64,000 nt of DNA from Comamonas endophytica (GCF_023634805.2 NZ_CP106881.1:1364001-1428000), one strand, 5' to 3'; shown: positions 36,814 to 48,151, numbered from the stretch's first letter. The notes: generated by a model from the sequence alone, not told the origin. Numbers and translations: made by a program.

Positions 36814-37242
36814 TTAGATTTCCAGCGCTTTGGGCTGCTGTGCGGTGTGGGGATGCTCGGCACCGCCATACACCTTGAGTTTCTTGATCATGGCGTAACC
36901 CAGGGGGCCCTTGGGCAGCATGCCCTTGACGGCCTTTTCCAGGGCGCGACCGGGGTGCTTCGACTGCATGTCACGGAAGTTCGTGGCAGTGATGCCGCCG
37001 GGGAAACCGGAATGACGGTAGTACACCTTGTCCAGGGACTTGGTGCCGGTCACTTTGAGCTGGGCTGCGTTGATGACGACGATGAAGTCGCCGGTGTCAA
37101 CGTGAGGCGTGTAAATGGCTTTGTGTTTGCCGCGCAGACGGAGGGCAACTTCGCTGGCTACCCGGCCGAGCACCTTGTCGGTGGCGTCAATCACAAACCA
37201 CTCGTGTTGCACCTCAGCGGGTTTTGCGCTGAATGTAGACAT
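36814..37242 (-). CDS. rplM: 50S ribosomal protein L13
   Basis: A 142-residue L13 with the family blocks [18 protein letters not shown] and [20 protein letters not shown]. It is the first gene of the rplM-rpsI pair. The ATG at 37242 is preceded by an AAGAG site. The leader between it and rlmJ (37243-37516) probably holds divergent promoters; I see no defined element there. Confidence 0.98.
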   Translation of the reverse strand: MSTFSAKPAEVQHEWFVIDATDKVLGRVASEVALRLRGKHKAIYTPHVDTGDFIVVINAAQLKVTGTKSLDKVYYRHSGFPGGITATNFRDMQSKHPGRALEKAVKGMLPKGPLGYAMIKKLKVYGGAEHPHTAQQPKALEI

Positions 37243-37516
37243 GAGATTGCTCTTTTCAATAAGAGGGTTTGACGGTTCTTTTCCACGGTCGGCGCTTCTC
37301 TGAAGGAAGCCTCTTAGGTGGCGATGCATGAAGCCGGCGCACGGTTGCGTGGCCGCATACACTCCGCCGCGGAACCTAAAAATCGCTGCGAAGCCCACCA
37401 TTATACGAAATGCGGCAACCCCTGTGCTGCATGCCCTTTGCCGGCATGTGAAAATACCTGCCCGATTCCAAAGACCCGCTGCTTGCCACCTGGCTGTGGC
37501 TGGCTACCATTGCCCC

Positions 37517-38383
37517 ATGTTCAGTTACCGCCACGCCTTCCATGCGGGCAACCACGCCGATGTGCTCAAGCACACGGTGCTGATTGCCACCTTGCAATAC
37601 CTCACGCAGAAAGACGCGGCGCTGACCGTTCTGGACACGCATGCCGGCGCCGGCCTGTACCGCCTGGACGGCGACTACGCCAGCAAGAGCGGCGAGGCCA
37701 GCGAGGGCGTGCTCAAGCTGGCCCAGGCGCCGGTTGCCGAGCTGGCGCCGATCCTTCAGGACTACCTGGCCATGGTGCGCTCCTTCAACCAGGGCAGCGG
37801 TATCCGCAACTATCCGGGCTCGCCCTTCATCAGCCAGGCGCTGCTGCGCTCGCACGACAAGCTCAAGCTGTTCGAGCTGCATCCCACCGACATGCGCTCG
37901 CTGGCCGGCAACGTGGCCCAGCTCGAAGCCGGCCGCCAGCTGGCCGTGCTGCATGAAGATGGCTTCGAGGGCGTGAAGAAATTCCTGCCGCCGGTCTCGC
38001 GCCGCGCGCTGCTGCTGTGCGACCCGAGCTACGAGCTGAAGACCGACTATGGTCGCGTGCTGGACATGGTGGCCGACAGCCTCAAGCGCTTCCCCACGGG
38101 CTGCTATGCGGTCTGGTACCCGATCATCCCGCGCCCCGAGGCCCACGACCTGCCGCGCCGCCTCAAGACCATGGCCGTCAAGGCCGGCAAGAGCTGGCTG
38201 CATGCCACGCTCACCGTGAAGAGCAACAAGACTTCCGAGCGCGGCGGCCTGCCCGCCAGCGGCATGTTCCTCGTCAGCCCGCCCTTCCAGCTCAAGGAAC
38301 AGCTCAAGCCGGCGATGCCGCAGCTGGTCAAGCTGCTGGGGCAGGATGGGAATGCGACGTTCACATTGGAATCCGGCGGTTGA
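37517..38383 (+). CDS. rlmJ: 23S rRNA (adenine2030-N6)-methyltransferase
   Basis: A 288-residue SAM-dependent methyltransferase. The N-terminus MFSYRHAFHAGNHADVLKH and the catalytic DPSYE motif (in LLLCDPSYELKTDY) identify RlmJ. ATG 37517 is chosen over the longer frame that starts at 37328. Confidence 0.96.
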   Translation: MFSYRHAFHAGNHADVLKHTVLIATLQYLTQKDAALTVLDTHAGAGLYRLDGDYASKSGEASEGVLKLAQAPVAELAPILQDYLAMVRSFNQGSGIRNYPGSPFISQALLRSHDKLKLFELHPTDMRSLAGNVAQLEAGRQLAVLHEDGFEGVKKFLPPVSRRALLLCDPSYELKTDYGRVLDMVADSLKRFPTGCYAVWYPIIPRPEAHDLPRRLKTMAVKAGKSWLHATLTVKSNKTSERGGLPASGMFLVSPPFQLKEQLKPAMPQLVKLLGQDGNATFTLESGG

Positions 38384-38397
38384 ACGCAGGTCCCGTG

Positions 38398-38590
38398 CCG
38401 TTCGTCCTGAGCTTGCCTGGGCGGCCCCGTCGAAGGATCGAACCATGGACGGCCTGTCTTCAAGACCTGAGCATAGGCCTTTCATCCTTCGATCCTTCGA
38501 CAAGCTCAGGCTCAGGACGAACGGTTATTACGCCGTTCGTGGTGAGCCTGCCTGGGCGGCCCCGTCGAACCATGGATGGCCTGCCCTACA
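38398..38590. repeat. Extragenic repeat cluster, CCGTTCGT type
   Basis: A first unit runs from CCGTTCGTCCTGAGC (38398) to ACGAACGG (about 38525), with inverted ends and internal inverted segments such as GTCGAAGGATCGAA / TTCGATCCTTCGAC. A second, partial unit (about 38533-38590) repeats CCGTTCGT, GCCTGCCTGGGCGGCCCCGT and CATGG. The same family occurs at 41137, 42945 and 46096. They fill the gap between rlmJ and the RlpA-like gene and probably form RNA or DNA hairpins. Confidence 0.85.
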
Positions 38591-38598
38591 AATCACCT

Positions 38599-39384
38599 TT
38601 AGCGCCTGTTGCGCGCCTGCTTCTTCACCGGCGCCTTCTTGCGCGCCACGGCGTTCGCCTTCTCGGCCGGGGCCTTCAGCTTGCGCCCGGCATAGCTGCG
38701 GCCGCCCTCCTCCAGCATCTCCGGGCATTCGTCCTCGTCTTCCTCCAGCTGCCATAGCTCGACCGGCTTGATGCCCAGGCCGACCATGCCCAGCGCCTCG
38801 GCCGCGCCCTGGCTCAGGTCGATCACCCGGTTATGGGAAAACGGCCCGCGGTCGTTGATGCGCACCACCACGACCTTGCCGGTGACGGCGCTGCGCACGC
38901 ACACGCGCGTGCCGAAGGCCAGCGTGCGGTGCGCGGCCGTGAGCTCCTGGCTGTCGAAGCGCTCCCCGCTGGCGGTGCGCCGGCCGTGGAAACGCTCGCC
39001 ATACCAGGAGGCCAGCCCCTGCTGGTCGCTTTCGCGCGGCGGCGACAGTTCATAGGGGGAAGCCGGGGGCGCGGGCTCGCCCACGGGCGGAATCACCACC
39101 GCGGGCCGCGGCGGCGTGCGCGGCATGCGCGGCTTGGGCGGATCGAGCTCCACCAGGGGATCCAGCGGCTGCAGCGGCGGCAGCGGCACGGACGGCTTGG
39201 CCGGCTCGGGGCAGGGCTGGGTCGAGATATCGCCCTCGCCGCCGCCGACGGGCAGGCGGCAGGCCGGCAGGTCTTCGGGCGTCTGGGCCACGGGCAGGGG
39301 CGCGCAGGCCGCGAGCCACAACGACAGACTGATCAAGCCGCACCGGCGGATCCACCGCGCGCTGCGGCTGTTGCTTTCATCCAT
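38599..39384 (-). CDS. RlpA-like septal ring lipoprotein
   Basis: A 261-residue lipoprotein. The signal ends in Leu24-Ala-Ala-Cys27. A proline-rich linker (about 50-130) leads to the double-psi beta-barrel domain of RlpA (about 145-225, GLASWYGERFHGRRTASGE and VRINDRGPF with the catalytic aspartate). RlpA-type enzymes cleave glycan strands lacking stem peptides. The usual C-terminal SPOR domain is missing; instead there is an acidic segment and a Lys/Arg-rich tail. Confidence 0.88.
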   Translation of the reverse strand: MDESNSRSARWIRRCGLISLSLWLAACAPLPVAQTPEDLPACRLPVGGGEGDISTQPCPEPAKPSVPLPPLQPLDPLVELDPPKPRMPRTPPRPAVVIPPVGEPAPPASPYELSPPRESDQQGLASWYGERFHGRRTASGERFDSQELTAAHRTLAFGTRVCVRSAVTGKVVVVRINDRGPFSHNRVIDLSQGAAEALGMVGLGIKPVELWQLEEDEDECPEMLEEGGRSYAGRKLKAPAEKANAVARKKAPVKKQARNRR

Positions 39385-39428
39385 TGGTCTTCCTGGAATT
39401 GCGGACCGGCCCGGCCAGTCCGCAATGC

Positions 39429-40268
39429 TTACAAGCCCAGGCGCTCGCTGATGGCCAGCACGGCAGCGCTCTGGTTCATGGTGTAGAAGTGCAGGCTCGG
39501 CGCCCCTTGGGAGCGCAGGCGTTCGCACAGTTCGGTCACGACATCGAGGCCGAAGGCCTTGATCGATGCGGTGTCATCGCCATAACCCTGCAGCTGCAGC
39601 CGGATCCAGCGCGGGATCTCCGCACCGCAGGCATCCGAAAAGCGCAGCAACTGCGTGGAATTCGTGATCGGCATGATGCCAGGGACCACGGGAATGTCCA
39701 ACCCCAGCGCGCGCACGCTGTCGACGAAGCGGAAATAGGCGTCGGCGTTGTAGAAGTACTGGGTGATGGACGAATCGGCGCCGGCCTGGACCTTGGCCGC
39801 AAAAGCCTGCAGGTCGGCCTGGGGCGAGCGCGCCTGGGGGTGCATCTCGGGATAGGCGGCCACCTCGATATGGAAGGCGTCGCCGAATTCCGCGCGGATG
39901 AAGGCCACCAGATCGCTGGCGTACTGGAACTCGCCGCCCAGGCCGTAGCCGCTGGGCAGGTCGCCGCGCAGCGCCACCAGGCGCGAAATGCCCATGGACT
40001 GCAGCTCGCGCAGTTCGGTGCGCACGCTTTCGCGCGTCGCGCCCACGCAGGAGAAATGCGAGGCCGCGCTCATGCCCTCCTGCTGGATCTCCTGCACCAG
40101 GCTGAAGGTGCCCGACTGGGTCGAGCCGCCCGCGCCATAGGTCACCGAGCAGAACTCGGGCGGGCGCACCCGCAGCTGCTGGCGCACGGCGCGCAGCTTT
40201 TCCACGCCTTCGGGCGTCTTGGGCGGAAAGAATTCATAGCTGACGGGGAAAGCGTTGGCCTGGATCAT
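39429..40268 (-). CDS. metF: 5,10-methylenetetrahydrofolate reductase
   Basis: A 279-residue flavoenzyme providing methyl-THF for methionine synthesis. The opening block VSYEFFPPKTPEGVEKL and YGAGGSTQSGTF are diagnostic. Its ATG overlaps the tlyA stop by four bases. AhcY, the other methyl-cycle gene here, lies about 1 kb upstream on the same strand. Confidence 0.97.
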   Translation of the reverse strand: MIQANAFPVSYEFFPPKTPEGVEKLRAVRQQLRVRPPEFCSVTYGAGGSTQSGTFSLVQEIQQEGMSAASHFSCVGATRESVRTELRELQSMGISRLVALRGDLPSGYGLGGEFQYASDLVAFIRAEFGDAFHIEVAAYPEMHPQARSPQADLQAFAAKVQAGADSSITQYFYNADAYFRFVDSVRALGLDIPVVPGIMPITNSTQLLRFSDACGAEIPRWIRLQLQGYGDDTASIKAFGLDVVTELCERLRSQGAPSLHFYTMNQSAAVLAISERLGL

Positions 40269-41047
40269 GCGCTCCTCCGCGCGTGCACAAAGAATTCACG
40301 GTTGCCGTCGCCGCCGGTGATCGGGCTGTCGATCCAGCCGCACACCTGCAGGCCCAGCTCGGCCAGGCATTCGCGGATGCGCTTTTCCACCACCGCGTAC
40401 GAGGCCGGGTCGCGCACCAGGCCGCCCTTGCCGATATGCTCGGGCTGGAGCTCGAACTGCGGCTTGACCAGCATCAGCAGGTCGCCTCCGGGCGCCAGAA
40501 AGGGCACCACGGCCGGCAGCACCAGCGTCTGCGAGATGAAGGACAGGTCGCCAACGATCAGGTCGAACTGCTGGGAATCATCGGGCGCGCCCTCGAACGC
40601 GCCCGCGTCGAGCAGCGTGTCCAGATCCAGCGTGCGCGCATTGACGCGCTCCAGGCAGACGATCCTCTCGTGGCCGCGCAGCGCCAGGTTCAGCTGGTCA
40701 TGGCCCACGTCCACGCCCACGACGCGCGCGGCGCCATGCTGCAGCAGGCAGTCGGTGAAGCCGCCCGTGGATTGCCCCACGTCGAGGCACCACTTGCCCT
40801 GGGCCGACACCTTGAATGCCGCCAGCGCGCCTTCGAGCTTGAGCCCGCCGCGCGACACATAGCGCGCCTCGGCCACGTCCAGCAGCCGCAGCTCGGCGTC
40901 CGCGGCGAGGTCTTCGCTGTTCTTCTTGATGGCCTGCCACTGGCCCGTGGCCGCGGTGTGCCATTCGACGCCCGAGGCAATCAGGCGCTGGGCCTGCGCG
41001 CGCGAAGCGGCGAGTCCCTGGTCTACAAGCAATTGATCGGCTCGCAT
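40265..41047 (-). CDS. TlyA family rRNA 2'-O-methyltransferase
   Basis: A 260-residue protein with an N-terminal S4 RNA-binding domain (about 1-60, MRADQLLVDQGLAASRAQAQ) and an FtsJ-like methyltransferase domain (WCLDVGQSTGGFTDCLLQHGA). Family members methylate ribosomal RNA riboses, and some are reported as haemolysins. It is co-transcribed with metF, so it links the methyl donor pathway with a methylase. Confidence 0.92.
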   Translation of the reverse strand: MRADQLLVDQGLAASRAQAQRLIASGVEWHTAATGQWQAIKKNSEDLAADAELRLLDVAEARYVSRGGLKLEGALAAFKVSAQGKWCLDVGQSTGGFTDCLLQHGAARVVGVDVGHDQLNLALRGHERIVCLERVNARTLDLDTLLDAGAFEGAPDDSQQFDLIVGDLSFISQTLVLPAVVPFLAPGGDLLMLVKPQFELQPEHIGKGGLVRDPASYAVVEKRIRECLAELGLQVCGWIDSPITGGDGNREFFVHARRSA

Positions 41048-41136
41048 GGAATCTGTCTAAAAAAGGAATCGCTACCGTCGGCACGTGGGCCGATGGCAAA
41101 GGGCCCTCAGGCGGCAACTCCAGCCGATCGAAGATT

Positions 41137-41227
41137 CCGTTCGTCCTGAGCCTGTCGAAGGATGAAGGGCCTGTGCTCAAGTTTCGAGGACAGGCCGTCC
41201 ATGGTTCGGCAGGCTCACCACGAACGG
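41137..41227. repeat. Extragenic repeat, CCGTTCGT type
   Basis: A complete unit of about 91 bases bounded by CCGTTCGT and ACGAACGG. It contains GCCTGTCGAAGGATGAAGG and its partly inverted partner TTCGGCAGGCTCACCACG. It lies between tlyA and ahcY. Confidence 0.85.
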
Positions 41228-41269
41228 TTCGGCTGTCTGGCATTGCCTCGGGGGCGGAAATATCTGGAA

Positions 41270-41292
41270 GCCATGCCGTCACGCGGCATGGC
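41270..41292 (-). terminator. Hairpin after ahcY
   Basis: GCCATGCCG and CGGCATGGC make a perfect 9-base stem with a five-base loop, 11 bases past the ahcY stop. On the reverse strand the following bases are only moderately T-rich. Confidence 0.65.
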
Positions 41293-41302
41293 CCGACCGC
41301 CA

Positions 41303-42733
<1,431 letters not shown>

Positions 42734-42798
42734 GGTTTTCTCCGTTACGGATGGCAAAACCACGCTCTGGGGGAAGGCACTCACCGCACAGACAACGT

Positions 42799-42906
42799 GG
42801 GTGAGCGTCGTTGCGAACGCCGGGCCGAAGGCCTCAGCGGGTTCCGAGCCTCACGCACTGCCTGGCACCTGTGGAAGGTGCGGGGTGCGCTGCAACGCTC
42901 CTCGGA
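42799..42906 (-). promoter_or_regulatory. S-adenosylhomocysteine riboswitch upstream of ahcY
   Basis: Read on the reverse strand, CCGAGGAGCGTTGCAGCG (from 42906) is followed by GAGGCTCGG and, near the end, AACGACGCTCACC. These are the three conserved blocks of the SAH riboswitch: GAGCGTYG pairs with the final AACGACGCTC, and CCGAG pairs with CTCGG in a pseudoknot-type core. It lies 65 bases upstream of ahcY and should raise expression when SAH accumulates. TACAAT at 42920-42915 is a suitable -10 box. The call is from pattern matching by eye. Confidence 0.85.
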
Positions 42907-42944
42907 AAACGGCTATTGTACTTAAAAGCCTCAGCGCTTGCTCC

Positions 42945-42983
42945 TTCATCCGTTCGCCCTGAGCTGGTCGAAGGGTGAACGTC
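42945..42983. repeat. Short extragenic repeat, CGTTCGCCCTGAGC type
   Basis: A reduced, near-palindromic member of the repeat family: CGTTCGCCCTGAGC and GTCGAAGGGTGAACG can pair. It lies between the ahcY promoter and the stop of the MFS gene, both of which point leftwards. Confidence 0.7.
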
Positions 42984-42993
42984 CTCCATCCAG

Positions 42994-44229
42994 TCACACA
43001 GCGGGCCTCCCCTGCCGCGCCAGCCCCCGCACCCGCACCCCCAATAGAAACACCCCCGCCAACAACACCAGCATGCTCGCCACCAGTCCCGCCCAGCCCG
43101 TGTGCTGCATGAACCACCCCCCACCCGCCCCCAGCAGGCTGGATCCCAGGTAATAGCCCAGCAGGTACAGCGACGACGCATGCCCCTTGGACTGGGTCGC
43201 GAGCCGCCCCACCCAGCCACTGGCCACCGAGTGCGCCGTGAAGAAGCCCATGGTCATCAGCATGATGCCCGCGACGATGGAGGCCAGCGCGGCGCCCAGC
43301 GTCAGCAGCAGGCCCAGCGCCATGAACGCCACGCCGCCCAGCAGCACCGGCGCGCGCCCGAAGCGGTCGGCCAGCGCGCCTGCGACCGGCGATGCCACCA
43401 CGCCGAACAGATAGGCATAGAACACATGGCTGACCTGCAGCGGGCTCAGCGCGTAGGGCTCGCCCGCCAGCAGGAAACCCAGGTAGTTGTAGATGCTGAC
43501 GAACACGCCCATCAGCCCGAAGGCGATCAGGAACAGGCACAGCAGTCCCGGCTGCGCGAGGTGCGCGCCCCAGGCGCGCAGGTGGTAGGCCGCGCCCAGG
43601 CCGGTCTTGCGCTGGAAGTTGCGCGAGGGCGGCAGCAGCAGGTAAAAGCCGATGGCGGCCAGCAGGTTGACCAGGCTCAGCGCGGCCAGCGCCCAGTGCC
43701 AGTCGATGTATTCGGTCATCGCCCCCATCGCCACGCGTCCGAGCATGCCGCCGAGCGCCGAGCCGCCGACATACAGGCCCATGGCAAAGCCCAGCCCCGC
43801 CGGTTCGATCTCCTCGGACAGATAGGCCATGGCCACGGCCGGCACCCCGCCCAGCAGCAGGCCCTCGAGCGCGCGCGCCGCCAGCAGCGCCTCCCAACCC
43901 GGCGCCAGGCTGGCCGCGAGATTGCACAGCGCGGCCAGCAGCATCGACACGAACATCAGGCCGCGCCGCCCCAGCCCTTCGGACAGCGCACCGGCCAGCA
44001 CGATCGCCACCGCCAGGCAGCCCGTGGTCAGCGACAGCGACAGCGCGCTGGCCGCGGGCGTCACGCCGAAATGCGCGACGAATGCCGGCAGCAGCGGCTG
44101 CACGCAGTACAGCAGCGAGAAGGTCGCGAATCCCGCGAGGAACAGGGCCAGGCTGATGCGGCGGTAGGCCGGCGATCCGCGCACGACCCAGGAAGGCTGC
44201 GGCACGGCGCCGCTGGAAGGGGAAGACAT
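42994..44229 (-). CDS. MFS transporter, YnfM-like
   Basis: A 411-residue transporter with 12 predicted helices. Features include [20 protein letters not shown] in helix 1 and the motif A-like [16 protein letters not shown] between the halves. This resembles the YnfM/AraJ branch. ATG 44229 is used; the frame extends upstream without coding character. The substrate is unknown. Confidence 0.87.
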   Translation of the reverse strand: MSSPSSGAVPQPSWVVRGSPAYRRISLALFLAGFATFSLLYCVQPLLPAFVAHFGVTPAASALSLSLTTGCLAVAIVLAGALSEGLGRRGLMFVSMLLAALCNLAASLAPGWEALLAARALEGLLLGGVPAVAMAYLSEEIEPAGLGFAMGLYVGGSALGGMLGRVAMGAMTEYIDWHWALAALSLVNLLAAIGFYLLLPPSRNFQRKTGLGAAYHLRAWGAHLAQPGLLCLFLIAFGLMGVFVSIYNYLGFLLAGEPYALSPLQVSHVFYAYLFGVVASPVAGALADRFGRAPVLLGGVAFMALGLLLTLGAALASIVAGIMLMTMGFFTAHSVASGWVGRLATQSKGHASSLYLLGYYLGSSLLGAGGGWFMQHTGWAGLVASMLVLLAGVFLLGVRVRGLARQGRPAV

Positions 44230-44448
44230 GGCCAAAGCGGTGAGAGGACGAAGCCCCGATTGTGCGGTGCAACACAAGAGCGCGGGCGCAGGTTGATTAT
44301 TCCTGCCGCACCCATTGCAGCGCCGCGCCGCTAAAATCACCGGTTTCCCGGGCCCGTCGGCCGGCGCTGCACAGCGCCCGGCACGCGCGCGCCCGTCCGC
44401 CTTCCTGCCGCGCGCCTCACCGCAAGCGGCCACGCACCCGTACAAACA

Positions 44449-46074
44449 GTGTCCTACGCTTCAGAAACCCGGCGGCGCCGCACGTTCGCCATCATTTCCC
44501 ACCCGGACGCGGGCAAGACCACGCTGACCGAAAAGCTGCTGCTGTTCTCGGGCGCGATCCAGATCGCCGGCGCCGTCAAGGGCCGCAAGGCCAGCCGCCA
44601 CGCGACCTCGGACTGGATGGAAATCGAGAAGCAGCGCGGCATCTCGGTGGCCTCGTCGGTCATGCAGATGTCCTACCGCGACCATGTGGTCAACCTGCTC
44701 GACACGCCGGGCCACAAGGACTTCTCCGAGGACACCTACCGCGTGCTCACCGCCGTGGACTCGGCGCTGATGGTGATCGACGCGGCGAACGGCGTCGAGG
44801 CCCAGACGCGCCGCCTGATCGAGGTCTGCCGCCAGCGCGACACGCCGATCATCACCTTCGTCAACAAGATGGACCGCGAGGTGCGCGATCCGCTCGACAT
44901 CATGGACGAGGTCGAGCGCGAGCTGGGCATGCCCTGCTGCCCGATGACCTGGCCCGTGGGCCAGGGCAAGAGCTTCGGCGGCATCATCAACCTGCGCACC
45001 CGCACCATGACGGTGTTCGAGTCGGGCAGCGAGCGCCGCCCGCAGGACTTCGAGACCATCCCGTTGTCCGACGCCGACAAGCTGCGCGCGCGTTTCGGCG
45101 ACACCTTCGACACCGCTATGGAAAGCATGGAGCTGGCGGTGGGCGCCTCGCCCGAATGGGACCACGAGGCCTTCCTGGCGGGCAAGCTCACGCCGGTGTT
45201 CTTCGGCTCGGGCGTGAACAACTTCGGCGTGATGGAAGTGCTCGACGCGCTGGTCGACATGTCGCCGCCGCCGGGCCCGCGCACCAGCACGCTGGTGGTG
45301 AACAAGCAGCCGGTGGTGAAGACCATCGAGCCCGAGGACAAAGGTTTCTCCGGCGTGGTCTTCAAGGTCCAGGCGAACATGGACGCCAACCACCGCGACC
45401 GCATTGCCTTCGTGCGCGTGGCCTCGGGCCGCTACACCCCGGGCATGAAGCTGCGCGTGCAGCGCACCGGCAAGGACATGCGCCCGACCTCGGTCGTGAC
45501 CTTCATGAGCCAGCGCCGAGAAGCCGTCGAGGAGGCCTACGCCGGCGACATCATCGGCTTCACCATCCACGGCGGCGTGCAGCTGGGCGACACCATCACC
45601 GATGGCGCGGCGCTGCAGTTCACCGGCCTGCCCTTCTTTGCCCCGGAAATGTTCATGACCGTGGTGCTGAAGAACCCGCTGCGCACCAAGCAGCTGCAGC
45701 AGGGCCTGGCCCAGCTCGGCGAGGAAGGCGCGATCCAGGTGTTCAAGCCCGATGCCGGCGGCAACATGCTGCTGGGCGCCATCGGCCAGCTGCAGTTCGA
45801 GGTCGTGCAGCACCGCCTGAAGGCCGAGTACGACGCCGACATCCGCCTTGAAGGCTGCCAGTACACGGGCGCGCGCTGGATCACGGCCGACAGCCCGGCC
45901 GAGCTGCGCGAGTTCGAGAATGCCTATGTGCTGCGCATGGCGCACGACGCGGCGGGCACCCTGGCCTTCCTGTGCACTTCGCCCTATGACGTGCGCCTGG
46001 CGCAGGAGCGCTTCCCGAAGATCCACTTCCACCCGCTGCGCGAGCACGCGGGGCTGTCGCTGAGCAATAGCTGA
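44449..46074 (+). CDS. prfC: Peptide chain release factor 3
   Basis: A 541-residue GTPase that recycles RF1/RF2 from the ribosome. The G1 loop ISHPDAGKTTLTEKLLLFSG, the G3 DTPGHKDFSEDTYR and the G4 VNKMDRE are intact. Translation starts at GTG 44449. A normal length and no disruption. Confidence 0.97.
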   Translation: MSYASETRRRRTFAIISHPDAGKTTLTEKLLLFSGAIQIAGAVKGRKASRHATSDWMEIEKQRGISVASSVMQMSYRDHVVNLLDTPGHKDFSEDTYRVLTAVDSALMVIDAANGVEAQTRRLIEVCRQRDTPIITFVNKMDREVRDPLDIMDEVERELGMPCCPMTWPVGQGKSFGGIINLRTRTMTVFESGSERRPQDFETIPLSDADKLRARFGDTFDTAMESMELAVGASPEWDHEAFLAGKLTPVFFGSGVNNFGVMEVLDALVDMSPPPGPRTSTLVVNKQPVVKTIEPEDKGFSGVVFKVQANMDANHRDRIAFVRVASGRYTPGMKLRVQRTGKDMRPTSVVTFMSQRREAVEEAYAGDIIGFTIHGGVQLGDTITDGAALQFTGLPFFAPEMFMTVVLKNPLRTKQLQQGLAQLGEEGAIQVFKPDAGGNMLLGAIGQLQFEVVQHRLKAEYDADIRLEGCQYTGARWITADSPAELREFENAYVLRMAHDAAGTLAFLCTSPYDVRLAQERFPKIHFHPLREHAGLSLSNS

Positions 46075-46095
46075 CCGGCTTGCGTTCGGGCCGGA

Positions 46096-46150
46096 GTCCT
46101 GAGCCCTGAACCTGTCGAAGGGCTTCGACAGGCCCAGCCCGAACGGTGTC
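46096..46150. repeat. Short extragenic repeat after prfC
   Basis: TCCTGAGCCCTGAACCTGTCGAAGGGCTTCGACAGGCCCAGCCCGAACGG is shown here in outline only: CCTGTCGAAG and CTTCGACAGG are perfect inverted arms. It is a reduced form of the CCGTTCGT family and could also help to end prfC transcription. Confidence 0.7.
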
Positions 46151-46173
46151 CCCACCATCGAACCAAATTGACA

Positions 46174-46983
46174 ATGTCCCTGGAAAACTTGCTGCCCCTC
46201 GGGCAGTGGCCCCGTCCTGCCGCGGGCCAGCTGCTCGGTGTGCTCACCGACATCGACGACACCCTGACCACCGACGGCCACGTGCCCGAGCATGTGGTCG
46301 CCTCCATTGCCGCGCTGCGCGACGCCGGCCTCAAGGTCGTGCCGATCACCGGCCGGCCCGTGGGCTGGAGCGAGCCCTTTGCGAGCGTTTGGCCCGTCGA
46401 CGCGATCGTCGCCGAGAACGGCGCCGTGGCGCTGCGCCGCAATGCGGCCGGCGGCCTCGACAAGCTCTACCAGCAGGATGCGGCCACGCGCGCCGCCAAC
46501 TATGCGCGCATGCAGCAGGTGCTCGAGCAGATCGAGGCCAGCGTGCCCGGCGCGCGGCGCGCCACCGACTCGGCCGGCCGCGAATGCGACATTGCCGTGG
46601 ACCACAGCGAGTTCACGCAGATGCCCCAGGCACAGATCGACCAGTGCGTGGCGATCATGCGTGCGGCCGGCATGAATGCCACCGTGAGCTCGATCCACAT
46701 CAACGGCTGGTTCGGCGCGCACAACAAGTGGCAGGGCGCGCAATGGATCGTGCGCACGCTGTTCGACCGCGACCTGGCGGCCGAGCTCGACCGCTGGGTC
46801 TACATCGGCGACTCGACCAACGACCAGCTGATGTTCGAGCGCTTCGGCCACAGCTTCGGCGTGGCCAATATCGCGCGCTTCGTGCCGCAGCTCACGCACC
46901 TGCCGCGCTATGTCACGCCCAGCGAGCGCGGCGACGGCTTTGTCGAGCTGTCGCGCGCGATCCTGGGCGAAACGGTGGTCTGA
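46174..46983 (+). CDS. HAD superfamily (IIB type) phosphatase
   Basis: A 269-residue hydrolase. Motif I reads LTDIDDTLT with both catalytic aspartates, motif II is PITGRPVGWS, and motif IV is YIGDSTNDQLMFERF. The cap domain lies at about 95-190. It resembles sugar-phosphate phosphatases such as mannosyl-3-phosphoglycerate and trehalose-6-phosphate phosphatases, but the substrate is not clear. ATG 46174 is used rather than TTG 46168. Confidence 0.87.
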   Translation: MSLENLLPLGQWPRPAAGQLLGVLTDIDDTLTTDGHVPEHVVASIAALRDAGLKVVPITGRPVGWSEPFASVWPVDAIVAENGAVALRRNAAGGLDKLYQQDAATRAANYARMQQVLEQIEASVPGARRATDSAGRECDIAVDHSEFTQMPQAQIDQCVAIMRAAGMNATVSSIHINGWFGAHNKWQGAQWIVRTLFDRDLAAELDRWVYIGDSTNDQLMFERFGHSFGVANIARFVPQLTHLPRYVTPSERGDGFVELSRAILGETVV

Positions 46984-47158
46984 AGGCGGCCGCGCGCGCA
47001 TTCGGCGATGACGCACATCGCCAATCGCGCGCGCCGCCAGGGCGAATGTCGGCAATGTCCGACAACGCCCATGCAATGGGCTCTTCCTCCAGGGCAACAG
47101 CACCTAAAATGCGCCAGCGTTTTCCCCTCTCATACCTCACCCAAAAGAGACAATTGCC

Positions 47159-48145
47159 ATGCGCCTGATTCGCCGCTCCTTCGTTGCCACCTGCGTTGCC
47201 GCTGCTGCCGCTGCCGCCGCAATGCCTGCCCTGTCCCAGTCCAAGGAAGTGAAGATCGGCTACGCGCTGGCAATCAACTCGCATTACGGCGCGGCTGCCC
47301 AGGCCTGGGCCGACTCCGTGGAAAAGAGCACCAGCGGCGCCTTCAAGTTCAAGCAGTTCCCCGCCTCCGCGCTGGGCGGCGAGCGCGAGCTGATCGAGGG
47401 CCTGCAGCTGGGCACCGTCGAGGCGGTGATCGTCTCCACGGGTGCGCTGAGCAACTTCGTGCCCGACGTCGGCGTGGTCGACATCCCCTTCCTGTTCCGC
47501 GACACCGCCCATGCGCGCGCGGTGCTGGACGGCGCCTTCGGCCAGGAGCTGCTGGGCAAGTTCCACAAGCGCGGCCTGATCGCGCTGGCCTGGGGCGAGC
47601 AGGGCTTTCGCCACCTCACCAACAACAAGCACGCGGTGCAGAACGTGGCCGACCTCAAGGGCCTGAAGATCCGCGTGACGGAAAACCCGGTGCACATCAC
47701 CGCCTTCCGCACGCTGGGCGCCTCGCCCACGCCCATGTCCTGGCCCGAAGTGATCGGCGCGCTGCAGCAGGGCACCATCGACGGCCAGGAAAATCCGATT
47801 TCCGTGCTGTCCTCAGCCAAGCTGTGGCAGGTGCAAAAGCACCTGACGCTGAGTGCGCATGTCTACGCCCCGGTGGCGCTGATCGTCTCGCCTGGCTTCT
47901 GGTCCAGCCTGAACGCCACGCAGAAGGCCGCCTTCACCGAAGGTGCCAAGAGCGGCGCGCTGGCCTCGCGCGCGTTTGTCGACGCGGTCGAGAAGAAGGG
48001 CGTCGAGGAAGCCAAGTCGCATGGCATGCAAGTGGTCGAGAAGGTCGATCAGGCTGCCTTCCGCAAGGCGCTCGAGCCCGCGTACAAGCAATACGCCACC
48101 AAGTTCGGCCAGAAGACGCTCGACACCATTTCCGCTACCAAGTGA
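47159..48145 (+). CDS. TRAP transporter substrate-binding protein (DctP family)
   Basis: A 328-residue periplasmic receptor. The signal peptide ends near MPALSQ (about residue 26). The central block LKGLKIRVTENPVHITAFRT with its conserved arginine binds the carboxylate of the ligand. It is the first gene of a complete P-Q-M operon. The ligand is probably a C4-dicarboxylate or another organic acid. Confidence 0.93.
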   Translation: MRLIRRSFVATCVAAAAAAAAMPALSQSKEVKIGYALAINSHYGAAAQAWADSVEKSTSGAFKFKQFPASALGGERELIEGLQLGTVEAVIVSTGALSNFVPDVGVVDIPFLFRDTAHARAVLDGAFGQELLGKFHKRGLIALAWGEQGFRHLTNNKHAVQNVADLKGLKIRVTENPVHITAFRTLGASPTPMSWPEVIGALQQGTIDGQENPISVLSSAKLWQVQKHLTLSAHVYAPVALIVSPGFWSSLNATQKAAFTEGAKSGALASRAFVDAVEKKGVEEAKSHGMQVVEKVDQAAFRKALEPAYKQYATKFGQKTLDTISATK

Positions 48146-48151
48146 TTTGCC

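Noticed and set aside
44461..47103. A long reverse frame across prfC and the phosphatase gene
   Set aside because: It is antisense to two well-supported genes and has no family features.
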